This document shows positions 16,302 through 25,381 of a stretch of DNA of 43,211 nt, piece after piece. This stretch comes from Nitrospina sp. Its GTDB lineage: Bacteria > Nitrospinota > Nitrospinia > Nitrospinales > Nitrospinaceae. The notes under the pieces were generated by a model. It did no database searches. It saw only the letters and a list, made by a program, of their open reading frames with translations, and had not been told where the DNA came from. Position numbers and translations under genes: made by a program. Location of the stretch: the NCBI GenBank assembly GCA_020430445.1, contig JAGQJZ010000014.1, positions 1 to 43,211 of the forward strand, given 5' to 3'. Each line of letters begins with the position of its first letter. Within the stretch, counting starts at the first letter, position 1.

Positions 16302-19300
16302 TCAGGGGGCGAAACGGAAGGCCTGCACGCGGAGGTTGTCGAAATCCGCCGTCACCACCCGGCCTGCGTGGCAGGACAGGCCGCCCAGGCGCAGGTGTTG
16401 TCCGGCCCGGCGGCCGGTCAGGTTGTGCTCCCACAACGGTTTCAGGTCCAGGTCCAGGCAGACGATTTTGCAATGGTAGGTGTCCGCCACCAGCAGACCG
16501 TGATTGGGGTCGTAGACGAGGTCATAGGGCTCGTCGATGATATCCGTGCCCGCCATGAAGGACGCCACCGGATTCCCTTCCGCGTCAAAGCGTTTCACGG
16601 CAAACTCAGACCGGTCCCCGACCACGTACCCGCCGTCTTCAAGGCAGCACAGGCTGACCGGATGCCAGAGGTCTTCCGGCCCTGAGCCACTGCCGCAGAA
16701 AAGGTTCACGCACGCGCCGTCGGGGCCGTACACCACCACACGGTGCCGGTCGGTGTCGGCCACCCACACGCGGTTGTCCCGGTCGACGTCGAGTCCGAAG
16801 AAGGGCGCGGGGCGTGTGTCCTCCGGCCCCGTGGTTCCCAACGTGCCGTGAAAACTACCGTCTTGGTTGAACACCTGCACGCGGCGGTTGCCGTGATCGG
16901 CCACGTACACCCGCTGGTCCGGGCCCACGCGGAGGCCGTAGGGCTGGTTGAGCGCGCCGGGACCGTTGCCGTATTTTCCAAAGGAGGTCAAAAACGCGCC
17001 CGACGCATCGAACTTCAGGACGCAGTGGCGGTTGGAGTCGGAAACGTACAGGTTGCCCGCCTCGTCGTGGCGGACGCCGAAGGGAAACAGGAAGTCCGGA
17101 CGCCCCGGACCGAAACACCCGATGACCGCGTCGAAGACGAGTGAAGACGATGGGCCGGCTTGGGTTTCCAACAGCGATTCCATCCGCTTCAGCAGGTTCA
17201 GCGTCCGGGCGGAGCGGTAGACATCGGAGGTGGTTTTGAGACAGGCGAAACCGGAGTCGGCGAGTTCCCGCTTCAATTGCTCGCGACGCGCGATTTCCTC
17301 GGTGTCGAACTGGGAAGACGGCGCGTTGTAGCGGGCGTTGAGGCCCGCGTCGGCCAGCCCGGCCTCCTTCCAGCGCTTTTTCAGAATTTCCAGATGCGTG
17401 TTTTCCTGCTCCCTCAGGTTGCGGATCCTGCCGGCGAGCACCTTGAGTTCCGGAAGATCGGGCACGGTGCTCCGGGCTGCGAGCAGGGCGGTGCCGGTCA
17501 GCAGCCGGGCCAGGTTCTGTGTTTCGTTGATCTCCAGGGTCAGGATCATGCGGTTGAGCAGGGAGATCTGGAAATCCACCACCATGACGTTGTTGCCGAT
17601 CTGCACCGGGGTCACGCGGTCGCGCACATCCAGCTTGAGCAGCTTGTGTTCCAGCTCGGATTTCTGTCCCCGCAACTGGCGGACCTGTTCGAACATCTCC
17701 GCGAACTTGTGTGTGAACTGTTCGTGGTTGTCCAGAATGGACAGCATCTGCCGTCCCGTTTCCGCCTCGTTGCCGGCAAGATGGGGCGCGGCGACCGGTT
17801 CGCCGCCAACGGTCACACCCGGCTCGAGCTGGACCGGAGTTCCACCGGCGCGGTAAGACGCCAGCAGGTCTTCCGGTGTCAGCACCTCGGTGTCGTAAGG
17901 GAGGGGTTGAAAGTATTCCGGTGGAAGGGCGCGTTCCTCCGCCGTGTTTTCCGGCAGCCGGTGGGCGGCGGCGTCGAGCAGGTTTTTGAAAACGCCCTGC
18001 AGGTGGCGGTAGAGGTCGATGTCTTCCTGAAATCCCAGCAGAAGCTGGCAGAACAGCAGGGCCCCCGGACCGTTTCCGCCCAGGGCGTTGAGTGTCCGGT
18101 GCACGGCGGGTTGTCCGGGAAAGCGATTGGCAGCGGTCAGGACCGTCCGGACAATGGCCTGCAGTTCCACCGCTAGTTGTCGCACCAGTTCCAGAATCTT
18201 GCCGTTGATCCCGTAGAGGGAGACGAATTCCGCCCAGTTTTCCTGCACGCCGTTTTCCTGTTGCAGGACCTGCACCAGGGCGGTTTCGTTGCGTTCCTTC
18301 TGTTTCAGCAGGTTGCGGATGGTCTCACCGGTCCGCATGAAGTCGTTTTGCAGGAACTCCATGAACGGGGAGAGGGTGTCCTCTTCCATTGTGTGGCGGA
18401 GCAGGCCGTGCCCCCAGTCCTCAAGCCGTAAAACGGACCTCCGGTAGCGGTCGAGCATGCGGCGCGAGCGATAGAAAAAATCGCGGTCCCGGTTTTTCAG
18501 TTCGTGAAATTCGCGGTCAAACGCCACCGGGTCTTCGCGGTTCTCCAGGATCCTGTTCTGTTCCTCGACCCGGCGGGCGGTCAGGCCGGGATAGAACTCG
18601 ATCCATTCGCGGTACAGTCCCAGCAGGTTCTCCAGATAGCGGGTGTGGTTGGACGACAGCCGGTCGAATACGCTTCGCTTCCAGACGGGCAACTCCGGCT
18701 GGTTTTCCAGCGGGATGTCGCGGGCGATGCAGGACACCAGGCTGTCGAGAGTGTCTTGCGATGAACCGGATTCCCCGGAAACGGTTTCCGCATGGCCCCA
18801 GGCTTCTGTGCCTTGCGCGAACGCGGCTTCGGCCTTTTCGTGTTCGTTTTGTTTGCAGAGTTGAATGCCCAGGGCGAAGTGGGCCGCCGGGTTGTCAGGC
18901 TGGATCTGGGTCAACAACTGATCGGTCCCGGCAGCGGGGACGTCGCCGGTTTCGAAGGAAAGCAATGCGGGATCGAGGGTCAGCCCCACCCACAGTCGGT
19001 TGGTGGTGTCCATCCCGAGCACTGTGGGCATCTTGATCGCCGTCCCGCCATCCCCCTGCGAGAAGGCGGCGACGAAGATTCCTTCCGAAGTGAATTTCTG
19101 GATGCGGTCGTTGTTGAGGTCGGCGACGTAGACGTGGTCGTTCCCGTCCACGGCCACGTGCATGGCGTACTGGAATTCTCCGGGACCTTCTCCCTGGCAT
19201 CCGAAGGCGAGGACGGGGTTCCATTCCCCGTCGAATTTCACAATACGGTGGTTGGCGCTGTCGCTGATGTAGAAATGGCCGAGCGAATCACGGGCGATGC

Positions 19301-20045
19301 CGGTTGGGAATTCAAACGCGGGGCGGGGGAAGTTGGCCTCGGATGTGCCGTAGATGAAGGCGAGTTGATCCTCGAATACCGTGGCGCGGGCTCCCATCCA
19401 TCCCAGGGATTTGCCTTCCGCATCAAAAAACTGCAGGCGGTGGTTGTACCGTTCCACCACCACAATACGGCCGGAAGGTTCGACAAGCACGTCCCAGGGC
19501 TCGTTCATCTGGCCGTGGCCTTCGCCGAACCCGCCGAAGGCGTGAATGAATTGGCCTGCCGGATCGAACTTCTGCACGCGGTGGTTCCAACTGTCGGTGA
19601 CGTACAGGTTGCCTGCGCCATCCAGGGCCATTCCCTTGGGATACTGAAACTCGCCGGGCCCTTTGCCCTTGGCGCCGAACTGCGTTTTCAGTTTCAGGTC
19701 GTGGTCGAAGACCTGAATGCGGTGGTTGAAATCATCGGCAACGATGAGGTCGCCGTCCGCTGTCCAGGCCATGCCGGAAGGAGGCGAGGGTTTCAGGTTT
19801 CCTTCCGGGGGGCGGTTGAATGTTTTGAAGGGAGACGTCGTGAACAGGCGCGTGAGCGCGTCCAGCAACTCTTCGGCCCGGGGCTTGTGTTCTTCGGCAA
19901 AATCTCCGGACTCGACTTTTTTCCGCAGGGCTTCGAGCAGGTCGCGGGTTTCGCCGGAGGTGCTGTTGAGCGAACACTCTTGCAGAAAAAGACCGGCGAT
20001 CTCTTGGGGCGTCAGGTTCTGAATGCGTTTTTCGGGACGGGGCAT
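16302..20045 (-). CDS. Large cytoplasmic protein with NHL propellers at both ends
   Basis: The 1247-residue protein has no signal peptide or membrane segment. After an acidic helical start, six NHL blades run from about residue 75 to 370, each ending like YVTDSWNHRVQKF. A TPR-like pair (about 385-430) and a long charged helical region (about 430-980, with heptad-like stretches) follow. Six more blades (about 985-1247) include YVSDSNRHCVLKF, YVADHGNRRVQVF and WVADTDRHRVVVY. Each set is enough for a six-bladed propeller, so the molecule may be a dumbbell with two ligand- or protein-binding heads. No catalytic motif is evident. No convincing ribosome binding site precedes ATG 20045. It is convergent with the spermidine-synthase-like gene and divergent from the TylF-like gene. 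Function is unknown; a scaffold role is inference. Confidence 0.85.
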   Translation of the reverse strand: MPRPEKRIQNLTPQEIAGLFLQECSLNSTSGETRDLLEALRKKVESGDFAEEHKPRAEELLDALTRLFTTSPFKTFNRPPEGNLKPSPPSGMAWTADGDLIVADDFNHRIQVFDHDLKLKTQFGAKGKGPGEFQYPKGMALDGAGNLYVTDSWNHRVQKFDPAGQFIHAFGGFGEGHGQMNEPWDVLVEPSGRIVVVERYNHRLQFFDAEGKSLGWMGARATVFEDQLAFIYGTSEANFPRPAFEFPTGIARDSLGHFYISDSANHRIVKFDGEWNPVLAFGCQGEGPGEFQYAMHVAVDGNDHVYVADLNNDRIQKFTSEGIFVAAFSQGDGGTAIKMPTVLGMDTTNRLWVGLTLDPALLSFETGDVPAAGTDQLLTQIQPDNPAAHFALGIQLCKQNEHEKAEAAFAQGTEAWGHAETVSGESGSSQDTLDSLVSCIARDIPLENQPELPVWKRSVFDRLSSNHTRYLENLLGLYREWIEFYPGLTARRVEEQNRILENREDPVAFDREFHELKNRDRDFFYRSRRMLDRYRRSVLRLEDWGHGLLRHTMEEDTLSPFMEFLQNDFMRTGETIRNLLKQKERNETALVQVLQQENGVQENWAEFVSLYGINGKILELVRQLAVELQAIVRTVLTAANRFPGQPAVHRTLNALGGNGPGALLFCQLLLGFQEDIDLYRHLQGVFKNLLDAAAHRLPENTAEERALPPEYFQPLPYDTEVLTPEDLLASYRAGGTPVQLEPGVTVGGEPVAAPHLAGNEAETGRQMLSILDNHEQFTHKFAEMFEQVRQLRGQKSELEHKLLKLDVRDRVTPVQIGNNVMVVDFQISLLNRMILTLEINETQNLARLLTGTALLAARSTVPDLPELKVLAGRIRNLREQENTHLEILKKRWKEAGLADAGLNARYNAPSSQFDTEEIARREQLKRELADSGFACLKTTSDVYRSARTLNLLKRMESLLETQAGPSSSLVFDAVIGCFGPGRPDFLFPFGVRHDEAGNLYVSDSNRHCVLKFDASGAFLTSFGKYGNGPGALNQPYGLRVGPDQRVYVADHGNRRVQVFNQDGSFHGTLGTTGPEDTRPAPFFGLDVDRDNRVWVADTDRHRVVVYGPDGACVNLFCGSGSGPEDLWHPVSLCCLEDGGYVVGDRSEFAVKRFDAEGNPVASFMAGTDIIDEPYDLVYDPNHGLLVADTYHCKIVCLDLDLKPLWEHNLTGRRAGQHLRLGGLSCHAGRVVTADFDNLRVQAFRFAP

Positions 20046-20087
20046 AAGTTGGGCAGGAGGCCGATTGAGGTTGCGGCGCTGGACGTT

Positions 20088-20116
20088 ATTTAATCATAAA
20101 TCACAGTGCGTTACAA
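20088..20116 (-). promoter_or_regulatory. Candidate promoter for the NHL protein gene
   Basis: On the minus strand TTGTAA (20111-20116) and TTAAAT (20088-20093) are separated by 17 bases in an AT-rich stretch 43-71 bases before the start codon. Confidence 0.35.
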
Positions 20117-20167
20117 TCTTTGCGGACGGATACCGTTTCTGCTTGATAGCACGGGTGGAATCGTCTG

Positions 20168-20225
20168 TCTTCTCCTAAAGTCCCGTCTTGCGAAAGTCGA
20201 TAGGAGAAGAGACCTCCGGTCTTTT
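20168..20225 (+). promoter_or_regulatory. Structured leader RNA before the TylF-like gene
   Basis: A perfect 10-base inverted repeat, TCTTCTCCTA (20168-20177) with TAGGAGAAGA (20201-20210), encloses a 23-base loop. The loop contains a small CTT-GCGA-AAG hairpin with a GNRA-type tetraloop. AGACC-TCC-GGTCT and TTTT follow at once, as in a short terminator. The arrangement could be a regulatory leader, or a small RNA ending at the T run. It matches no riboswitch class I know. Confidence 0.4.
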
Positions 20226-20268
20226 TCAGGAGACTTCTGCCAAGGACCAAACCAACGGAGTTTTTTAG

Positions 20269-21294
20269 ATGAACGAAGGCGAACGCATTTCGGCGAAAAA
20301 GATTCCCGATCTCGACCACCTGCAGCGTCGCTTGTATGAGACTCTGCGCGTCCGGCCCGGTCTCCGCGTGGCCCTGTTCGGGTACACCTACCCGGCTGCC
20401 CGGTTGGTCAACGAGTTTTTCTCCCTCCTGGGCGGCCGCTTTGTGCCGGTCTGCATCATCGACAACCGCCGCGCCGGCGAACCGGGGCCGGTCAAGGCGT
20501 GTCCGGTGGTTTCGTTCGACGAGGCGCGGGACCTTGCGGCCAACATCGACCTGATCGCGGTGATGATCGACGGTCCCTCGCTTTCCGAAGTCCTCGGCCA
20601 GATCACCGATTCGCCGCTCAGGGGAAAAGAAATCCTGTTCGTCCACCGCGACCACGATCCGCTCGCCGGCAGGGAGTTCGCCGCTCTCGCGGCACAGGCA
20701 ACGGAAGCGCTGCACAAACGCGGCGTGGTCTGGTACACGGACGAGAGAAACTGGTACAGCCTGTACCAGTTCATGCAACAGACCGCGGCGCTGGAGGGAG
20801 ACGTCGCCGAGTTCGGCGTGTTTCAGGGCGGCAGTGCCTGGTTCCTGGCGCGCCTCATGGGCCACTTCGGGCTCGACGAAAAACTCCTGTTTCTCTACGA
20901 CACCTTCGCCGGCATCCCGGAAAGCTCTTCCCTGGACCTGGTGGACGTTAATGACTTCTCCGGCAACAGCGCCGAGCGGGTTACCCAATTGATGTCCGGC
21001 TTTCCCAATGCCCGCATTGTCCCGGGCGACATCAAGCAGACGTTCTCCGGCTCCAACGAAGGGCCCTTCTCGCTCGTGCACGTTGATTGCGACCAATATG
21101 AGGTAACGCGTTTTCTGTGCGAACAACTGTATCCGCGGATGACGCCGGGTGGGGTGATGCTGTTCCAGAACTACGCCTTCGGCGCGACCCTCGGCGAACG
21201 CATCGCCGTCGACGGATTTTTCAAGGACAAACCGGAGGCGGTGCTGACCGGTTTCGACGGCGCGGCGTTTGTGGTGCGCCATCCCTGTGATTGA
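20269..21294 (+). CDS. TylF/MycF-like SAM-dependent methyltransferase with N-terminal Rossmann-like domain
   Basis: The C-terminal half (about 150-341) resembles the TylF/MycF macrocin O-methyltransferase family, which methylates sugar hydroxyls. It has VAEFGVFQGGSAWFLARLM for SAM binding, LLFLYDTFAGIPE, VPGDIKQTF, and FSLVHVDCDQYEVT with LYPRMTPGGVMLFQNY, where the aspartates would hold the divalent metal. The first 140 residues form another alpha/beta domain (RVALFGYTYPAARLVNEFF, IDLIAVMIDGPS) that looks like a nucleotide- or sugar-nucleotide-binding fold. GGAG eight bases before ATG 20269 fixes the start. It neighbours a glycosylation cluster on the opposite strand, which supports a sugar-modifying role (inference). 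Confidence 0.82.
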   Translation: MNEGERISAKKIPDLDHLQRRLYETLRVRPGLRVALFGYTYPAARLVNEFFSLLGGRFVPVCIIDNRRAGEPGPVKACPVVSFDEARDLAANIDLIAVMIDGPSLSEVLGQITDSPLRGKEILFVHRDHDPLAGREFAALAAQATEALHKRGVVWYTDERNWYSLYQFMQQTAALEGDVAEFGVFQGGSAWFLARLMGHFGLDEKLLFLYDTFAGIPESSSLDLVDVNDFSGNSAERVTQLMSGFPNARIVPGDIKQTFSGSNEGPFSLVHVDCDQYEVTRFLCEQLYPRMTPGGVMLFQNYAFGATLGERIAVDGFFKDKPEAVLTGFDGAAFVVRHPCD

Positions 21295-21303
21295 TTTCAA
21301 ATG

Positions 21304-22302
21304 CTACAGAGGGTTGCCCGACTCGTTTTTTTTGCGGGCGATGAGCAGGCTGGTTTTCAATTCTATATGCTCAAAATTTCCCGACCACAGGATTCGCTCG
21401 TTTAAGGCCTTGAGGCAGCCGGGTTGGGTTTCGTAGTAATCGTGCAGGGCGATAAAACCACCGGGTTGGAGGAACTGGGACCAGAGATGAATGTCCTGGA
21501 CAACTGAGTCGTAACGGTGATCCCCATCAATGAACAGGAGCCCAATGGTGTGGTCAGGGTGTTCCCGCTTCCATCGTTTAAAACCTTCTTCCGAGGTTTG
21601 ATTCCACAGTTCGACATATTTTGAGACGCAATGGGACTTTATACGGTCCTCAATCCCCGGAGCGACAAAAGGGTCGATGCTCACCAGTTTTCCCTGGTTT
21701 GTGTTTTTTACGCCTTGCCCAAGAGCAATGGTGGACCGGCCGTAATAGCGGCCGATTTCAACGACTGTGCTGGATTCAGGGCGGGTCCGCGCCAACCGTT
21801 CCAGATGCGCAAGTTCACGTTCGATCATCAAACCGGGGCAGTCGACTGTGAAACTGGCATCTCTTAAATAGATCGGGTTTTTCCAGATTTCAATGAGTTC
21901 GTTAATGGGAATGATCTGGAAATTTGCGTTGATGAATGCAACGGCTCTTGTGTCTGCATGGGGGGCCAGCAAGGGGAGCAAGTCGACCACTTCACAGGAT
22001 TGAGGTGAATCGTCGTTTTGAATGAGGATGCTTTTGAACTGGCCTTGTTCTATGACTTTGTTAAAGGCTTCACTGATTGAAGGGAGGAGGGGATCGCTCA
22101 AGTCGAGAACTTTTATTTTTAAGTTGGCGGGCGTTTCCAGGCTTTTGAGTTCTTTTAGGATAAGCACCGTCACCGCCTGATCGGAATAAATCCGGGAAAT
22201 GGTATCCAGATGGTCTTGCGTTTTGGCAGTCCACCCCGAATAAATATAAAGCGGTTGACTGAATCGTTTTGAATTGTCTTCGAATAAATTGAGTAGATTC
22301 AT
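21304..22302 (-). CDS. Class I SAM-dependent methyltransferase (Methyltransf_24-like)
   Basis: Residues 160-320 form a methyltransferase domain: VVEIGRYYGRSTIALGQ for SAM, LVSIDPFVAPGIEDRI, then LLFIDGDHRYDSVVQDI and FLQPGGFIALHDYYE. This pattern is typical of enzymes encoded in sugar or cell-surface clusters. The first 150 residues look like a separate alpha/beta domain without a recognised motif. The gene is clearly more AT-rich than the radical SAM gene next to it, which suggests a different history. Its ATG overlaps the stop of the preceding radical SAM gene as ATGA, so it is the last member of the long minus-strand series. It converges on the TylF-like gene with a nine-base gap. Confidence 0.83.
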   Translation of the reverse strand: MNLLNLFEDNSKRFSQPLYIYSGWTAKTQDHLDTISRIYSDQAVTVLILKELKSLETPANLKIKVLDLSDPLLPSISEAFNKVIEQGQFKSILIQNDDSPQSCEVVDLLPLLAPHADTRAVAFINANFQIIPINELIEIWKNPIYLRDASFTVDCPGLMIERELAHLERLARTRPESSTVVEIGRYYGRSTIALGQGVKNTNQGKLVSIDPFVAPGIEDRIKSHCVSKYVELWNQTSEEGFKRWKREHPDHTIGLLFIDGDHRYDSVVQDIHLWSQFLQPGGFIALHDYYETQPGCLKALNERILWSGNFEHIELKTSLLIARKKNESGNPL

Positions 22303-24434
22303 AATGGTGCGGAAACCGGATGAGTGAAATCGTGTTTTGTGGATTGGTTTTTTAGCAGGTAATCCGATCCGGCGTGTTGCGCGGCGGCGGGCTCAATGTG
22401 GACGCGCTCGTCTTCGCCTTCGAAACGCAGCAGGCCGCGCGTGGTGAGTTTGCACAGGATGTCGGTCATCTCCGGCCAGTCCACCCCGAGCCGTTGCCGC
22501 AGGGTTTCGGCTTCCTGTGTCTGTTCGCTCAGCTTGAGCGCCATGATCTCCCGCCCTCTTAGACGGAAAATTTCACCGGACATTTTGTGGTACGCCAGCG
22601 AAAACGCCTGCGGCGGTTGCGTGAAGTCCTGCGCGATGTCGCGCGGAAAGGGTTTCAGAACGGCGGACGGGTTGCGCACGACGCGCGTGGCTGCCAGCGA
22701 TGGCACATGCCGCGCCAGAGGACCCGCCCGGTGCGGCCCGGTCAGTTCCTTCAACCGGTCCGGGCAGCGGTCGGCATACAGCAGGTACGCGCCGTGATGC
22801 AGGAGTTTGGAATCGGACCGCGCCTCGTAACCCTGATGGTATTCGGTCCGGTCGTAGGGCAGCGAGCCGTCCATGTAGCGGTAGATGTAGCCGCCGTGCT
22901 CGTTTTGCTCCACTTCAATACCGAGTTTGTTCTGCTGGTAGAACAAGGGCTGGTCGGGAAGCAGATGGTAAACCCCGCAGTAGGCGGACAGGGCGATCTC
23001 CGGACCCTTGTGCCGGATGTAGTCGAAGGTCAGCCGCGCCTCGCCCTCGGTTTCCGTCGGGAAGCCGATGAACCACGTCATGCAGGCGAAGATCCCCGCC
23101 TGCGCCATGTTGGAGAGCACCCGGTCGACTTCCTTCAGGTCGTTGTCCTTGTCGATCAGATCGAGCACGCGCTGGCTGGCCGACTCAAAACCGAATTGCA
23201 GAAAGCGGCAACCGCCCTCCGCCAGGTTCTGCATGTACTCGGGCGGCAGGTAGGCCTTCTCCATTTTGGTTTCGGCGAACCAGACGTACGGACGTTTGGT
23301 TTCGCGTACCCGGTCGGCGACGTGCTTGAGCGTGCGCGGAGGGCACAGCGAATCCCAGAAATAAAAATGGCGGATGCCCGTGGTCGCGTGGATGTGTTCC
23401 ATGTCCTCGAACACCAGTTCCGGTTTGCGCAACCGGTAGTTTTCGCGGAAGCTCTCGGAGCAGAAGGTGCACTTGCCGTAGTAACAGCCGCGCGAGGTCT
23501 GGAACGTCGCGCCCACTTCCGGCACCGGGTAATCGTCAAGCGGCAGTCCTGCAAAATCCGGCGCGGGCAGGGAGTTGAGGTCGTCCATCCTCTCCGCCCG
23601 GGTGAACGCCCAGCGTCCCGCGGCGTCGCGGTAATACAGGTTGGGCACGCTCGCCAGATCGCCGCCGGATTCGAGGGCCGATGCCAGGGCGGGCAGGGCA
23701 CGGTCGCCGTCGCCGGCGATGACGTAATCGTACACATCGAACAGGCGAGGATCGCCGGTGAATATCGATTCGTGGTTTTCCACCAGCGCCCCGCCGATGA
23801 CGATGGGAATGTGCGGTGCGCGCTCGCGGATCAATCTCGCGATACGTATTCCTTCCCAGTAGGACACCATGTAGGGAATGCTGAGGCCGACCAATCCCGG
23901 CTGTTCTTCCAGGATGCGGTCGAGGATGCCGTCGTTCAGCGCGTGGGTGATGGGATCGTTGAGCGGCTGGCCGAGCCTGTCGAACAGGCGGTTCAGCACA
24001 TCCGGGTGCGCCGCGTTGTCCAGCGGATGGTCGCCAAAGTAGAAGCGCAGCATGGAACGCAGATCGTCGTACGCGTTGTTGAACTGCTCCGGCTGGTAGA
24101 AGGTCTCCGCGTCATTCATGACGGACAGGCAGTGCCGCGCGTTTTCCAGGCATTCGCGCGGGATGGCGAGTTGCCGCACCAGGGCGCGGTATTCGTCGGC
24201 TTCCTCCGCATTGAGAGCCGCCCGATTGCCCAGCGTTTGCATGCGGTCCTGCATCGCATCGTAAAATTGCAGCAACGCGTCCGACTGCACGAGATTGAGG
24301 AACACCTCCAGGTTGAGGTCGTGCTGAAACGTGTTGTGCCCCGCTTCCTTCAGGCAGGAAGACAGCGCCGGCAGGCTGGAATAGGGATTGCCGGGAAAAT
24401 TGCGGTCCGGCGGGTAGATCAGCGTGACGTTCAT
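22299..24434 (-). CDS. B12-binding-domain-type radical SAM protein with wHTH-like C-terminus
   Basis: This 711-residue protein starts MNVTLIYPPDRNFPGNPYSSLPAL, like cobalamin-binding radical SAM enzymes. A Rossmann-like segment (about 180-260; VGLSIPYMVSYWEGIRIARL, IPIVIGG) leads into the radical SAM barrel. The cluster cysteines are C317, C322 and C325, a C-x4-C-x2-C spacing, one residue longer than the usual C-x3-C-x2-C. About residues 610-682 (GEIFRLRGREIMALKLSE through LCKLTTRGLLRFEG) look like a small winged-helix domain, loosely similar to PqqD-type peptide-recognition domains. Some relatives modify peptides, others act on lipids or sugars; the substrate here is unknown. It overlaps its neighbours on both sides by four bases. 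Confidence 0.85.
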   Translation of the reverse strand: MNVTLIYPPDRNFPGNPYSSLPALSSCLKEAGHNTFQHDLNLEVFLNLVQSDALLQFYDAMQDRMQTLGNRAALNAEEADEYRALVRQLAIPRECLENARHCLSVMNDAETFYQPEQFNNAYDDLRSMLRFYFGDHPLDNAAHPDVLNRLFDRLGQPLNDPITHALNDGILDRILEEQPGLVGLSIPYMVSYWEGIRIARLIRERAPHIPIVIGGALVENHESIFTGDPRLFDVYDYVIAGDGDRALPALASALESGGDLASVPNLYYRDAAGRWAFTRAERMDDLNSLPAPDFAGLPLDDYPVPEVGATFQTSRGCYYGKCTFCSESFRENYRLRKPELVFEDMEHIHATTGIRHFYFWDSLCPPRTLKHVADRVRETKRPYVWFAETKMEKAYLPPEYMQNLAEGGCRFLQFGFESASQRVLDLIDKDNDLKEVDRVLSNMAQAGIFACMTWFIGFPTETEGEARLTFDYIRHKGPEIALSAYCGVYHLLPDQPLFYQQNKLGIEVEQNEHGGYIYRYMDGSLPYDRTEYHQGYEARSDSKLLHHGAYLLYADRCPDRLKELTGPHRAGPLARHVPSLAATRVVRNPSAVLKPFPRDIAQDFTQPPQAFSLAYHKMSGEIFRLRGREIMALKLSEQTQEAETLRQRLGVDWPEMTDILCKLTTRGLLRFEGEDERVHIEPAAAQHAGSDYLLKNQSTKHDFTHPVSAPL

Positions 24435-25381
24435 TTCGCGCCTCCCGTTTGCTGCATCCAGCGTTCGAGCCGGGTGTTTGAGATGCGGCGCTCACTCTGG
24501 ATTTTGTGGCGGTTGCGTGCCATGCCGGTGAGGTTCCGCAGGGCGTCCAGCTTCGCTTTGAAAAGCAATCCGCCCTGCCCGCGTTGCGAAAAATACAGCG
24601 TGCTGCGTATCTGGCTTCGAAAAATGCCCGCGAGATGTTTCAGGAAAAGACCGAACGGCAGGTTTTTGAGCAGAACGAACCACTCGTTGCGGTGCGCCTG
24701 GTAGACATAGCGGTCGCTGTAGCGTCCGAGCGTGGCCGAACCGATATGATAAACACGCGCTTCGGGAAAGTACCAGGCCGCGTGCCCGGCCAGCCGCGCG
24801 CGGAAATTCAGGTCGACATCCTCCACAAGAGAGTGAAAGCGCTCGTCGAACAGGCCGATGTCTTCGAACAGGGTGCGCCGGTAGATGGCCGCGCCGGCGC
24901 ACACGCCCGGGATTTCCTCTTCCCTGTCGTACTGGCCGCGGTCGACCTCGCCTTCGCCGCGCGCCTGTCCCGCGCCCCAGGGCAGCAGGCCGTCACCGGC
25001 GTTGCAGAACACCGCGCGGCTGTCGCGGTACATCATGCGCGACGCGCCGAGTGCGCATTCGGGATGCCGGTCCATGCCCGCCACCAGTTCGCCCAGCCAG
25101 CCGGACGCCACTTCGATGTCGTTGTTGAGCAGGACGACGAATTCCCCCCGCGACGCGCGGATGCCCTCGTTGCAGGCCGGGGCGAAACCGTAGTTGCGGT
25201 CGAGGCGGATCAGCCGCACGTGCGGATAGCGTTCGCGGATCAGTGCGCAGGAGATGTCTTCCGAGCCGTTGTCGATGACGAAGGTCTCGAAATCGTCAAA
25301 GTCCGAACGCGCCAGAGAATCGAGACACATGCCGAGCAGACGCGCGCCGTTCCAGTTGGGGATGATGACCGAAACGCGCAT
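24431..25381 (-). CDS. Family 2 glycosyltransferase (rhamnosyltransferase-like)
   Basis: The 316-residue enzyme has a GT-A fold: SVIIPNWNGARLLGMCLDSL, the nucleotide-sugar site around VIDNGSEDIS, the D-x-D-type LLNNDIEVASGW, and FDERFHSLVEDVDLNFRARLAGH, where ED-x-D supplies the catalytic base region. It resembles WbbL-type rhamnosyltransferases acting on surface polysaccharide. The C-terminal 80 residues are basic and may lie on the membrane. A longer open frame begins at 25768, but its first 129 residues lie in the upstream gene; ATG 25381 is directly coupled to that gene's stop as TGATG. The sugar donor is not predictable. Confidence 0.88.
   Translation of the reverse strand: MRVSVIIPNWNGARLLGMCLDSLARSDFDDFETFVIDNGSEDISCALIRERYPHVRLIRLDRNYGFAPACNEGIRASRGEFVVLLNNDIEVASGWLGELVAGMDRHPECALGASRMMYRDSRAVFCNAGDGLLPWGAGQARGEGEVDRGQYDREEEIPGVCAGAAIYRRTLFEDIGLFDERFHSLVEDVDLNFRARLAGHAAWYFPEARVYHIGSATLGRYSDRYVYQAHRNEWFVLLKNLPFGLFLKHLAGIFRSQIRSTLYFSQRGQGGLLFKAKLDALRNLTGMARNRHKIQSERRISNTRLERWMQQTGGAK

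Noticed and set aside
22587..24704. A 705-codon plus-strand frame
   Set aside because: Antisense to the radical SAM gene at 22299-24434; no domain or ribosome binding site.
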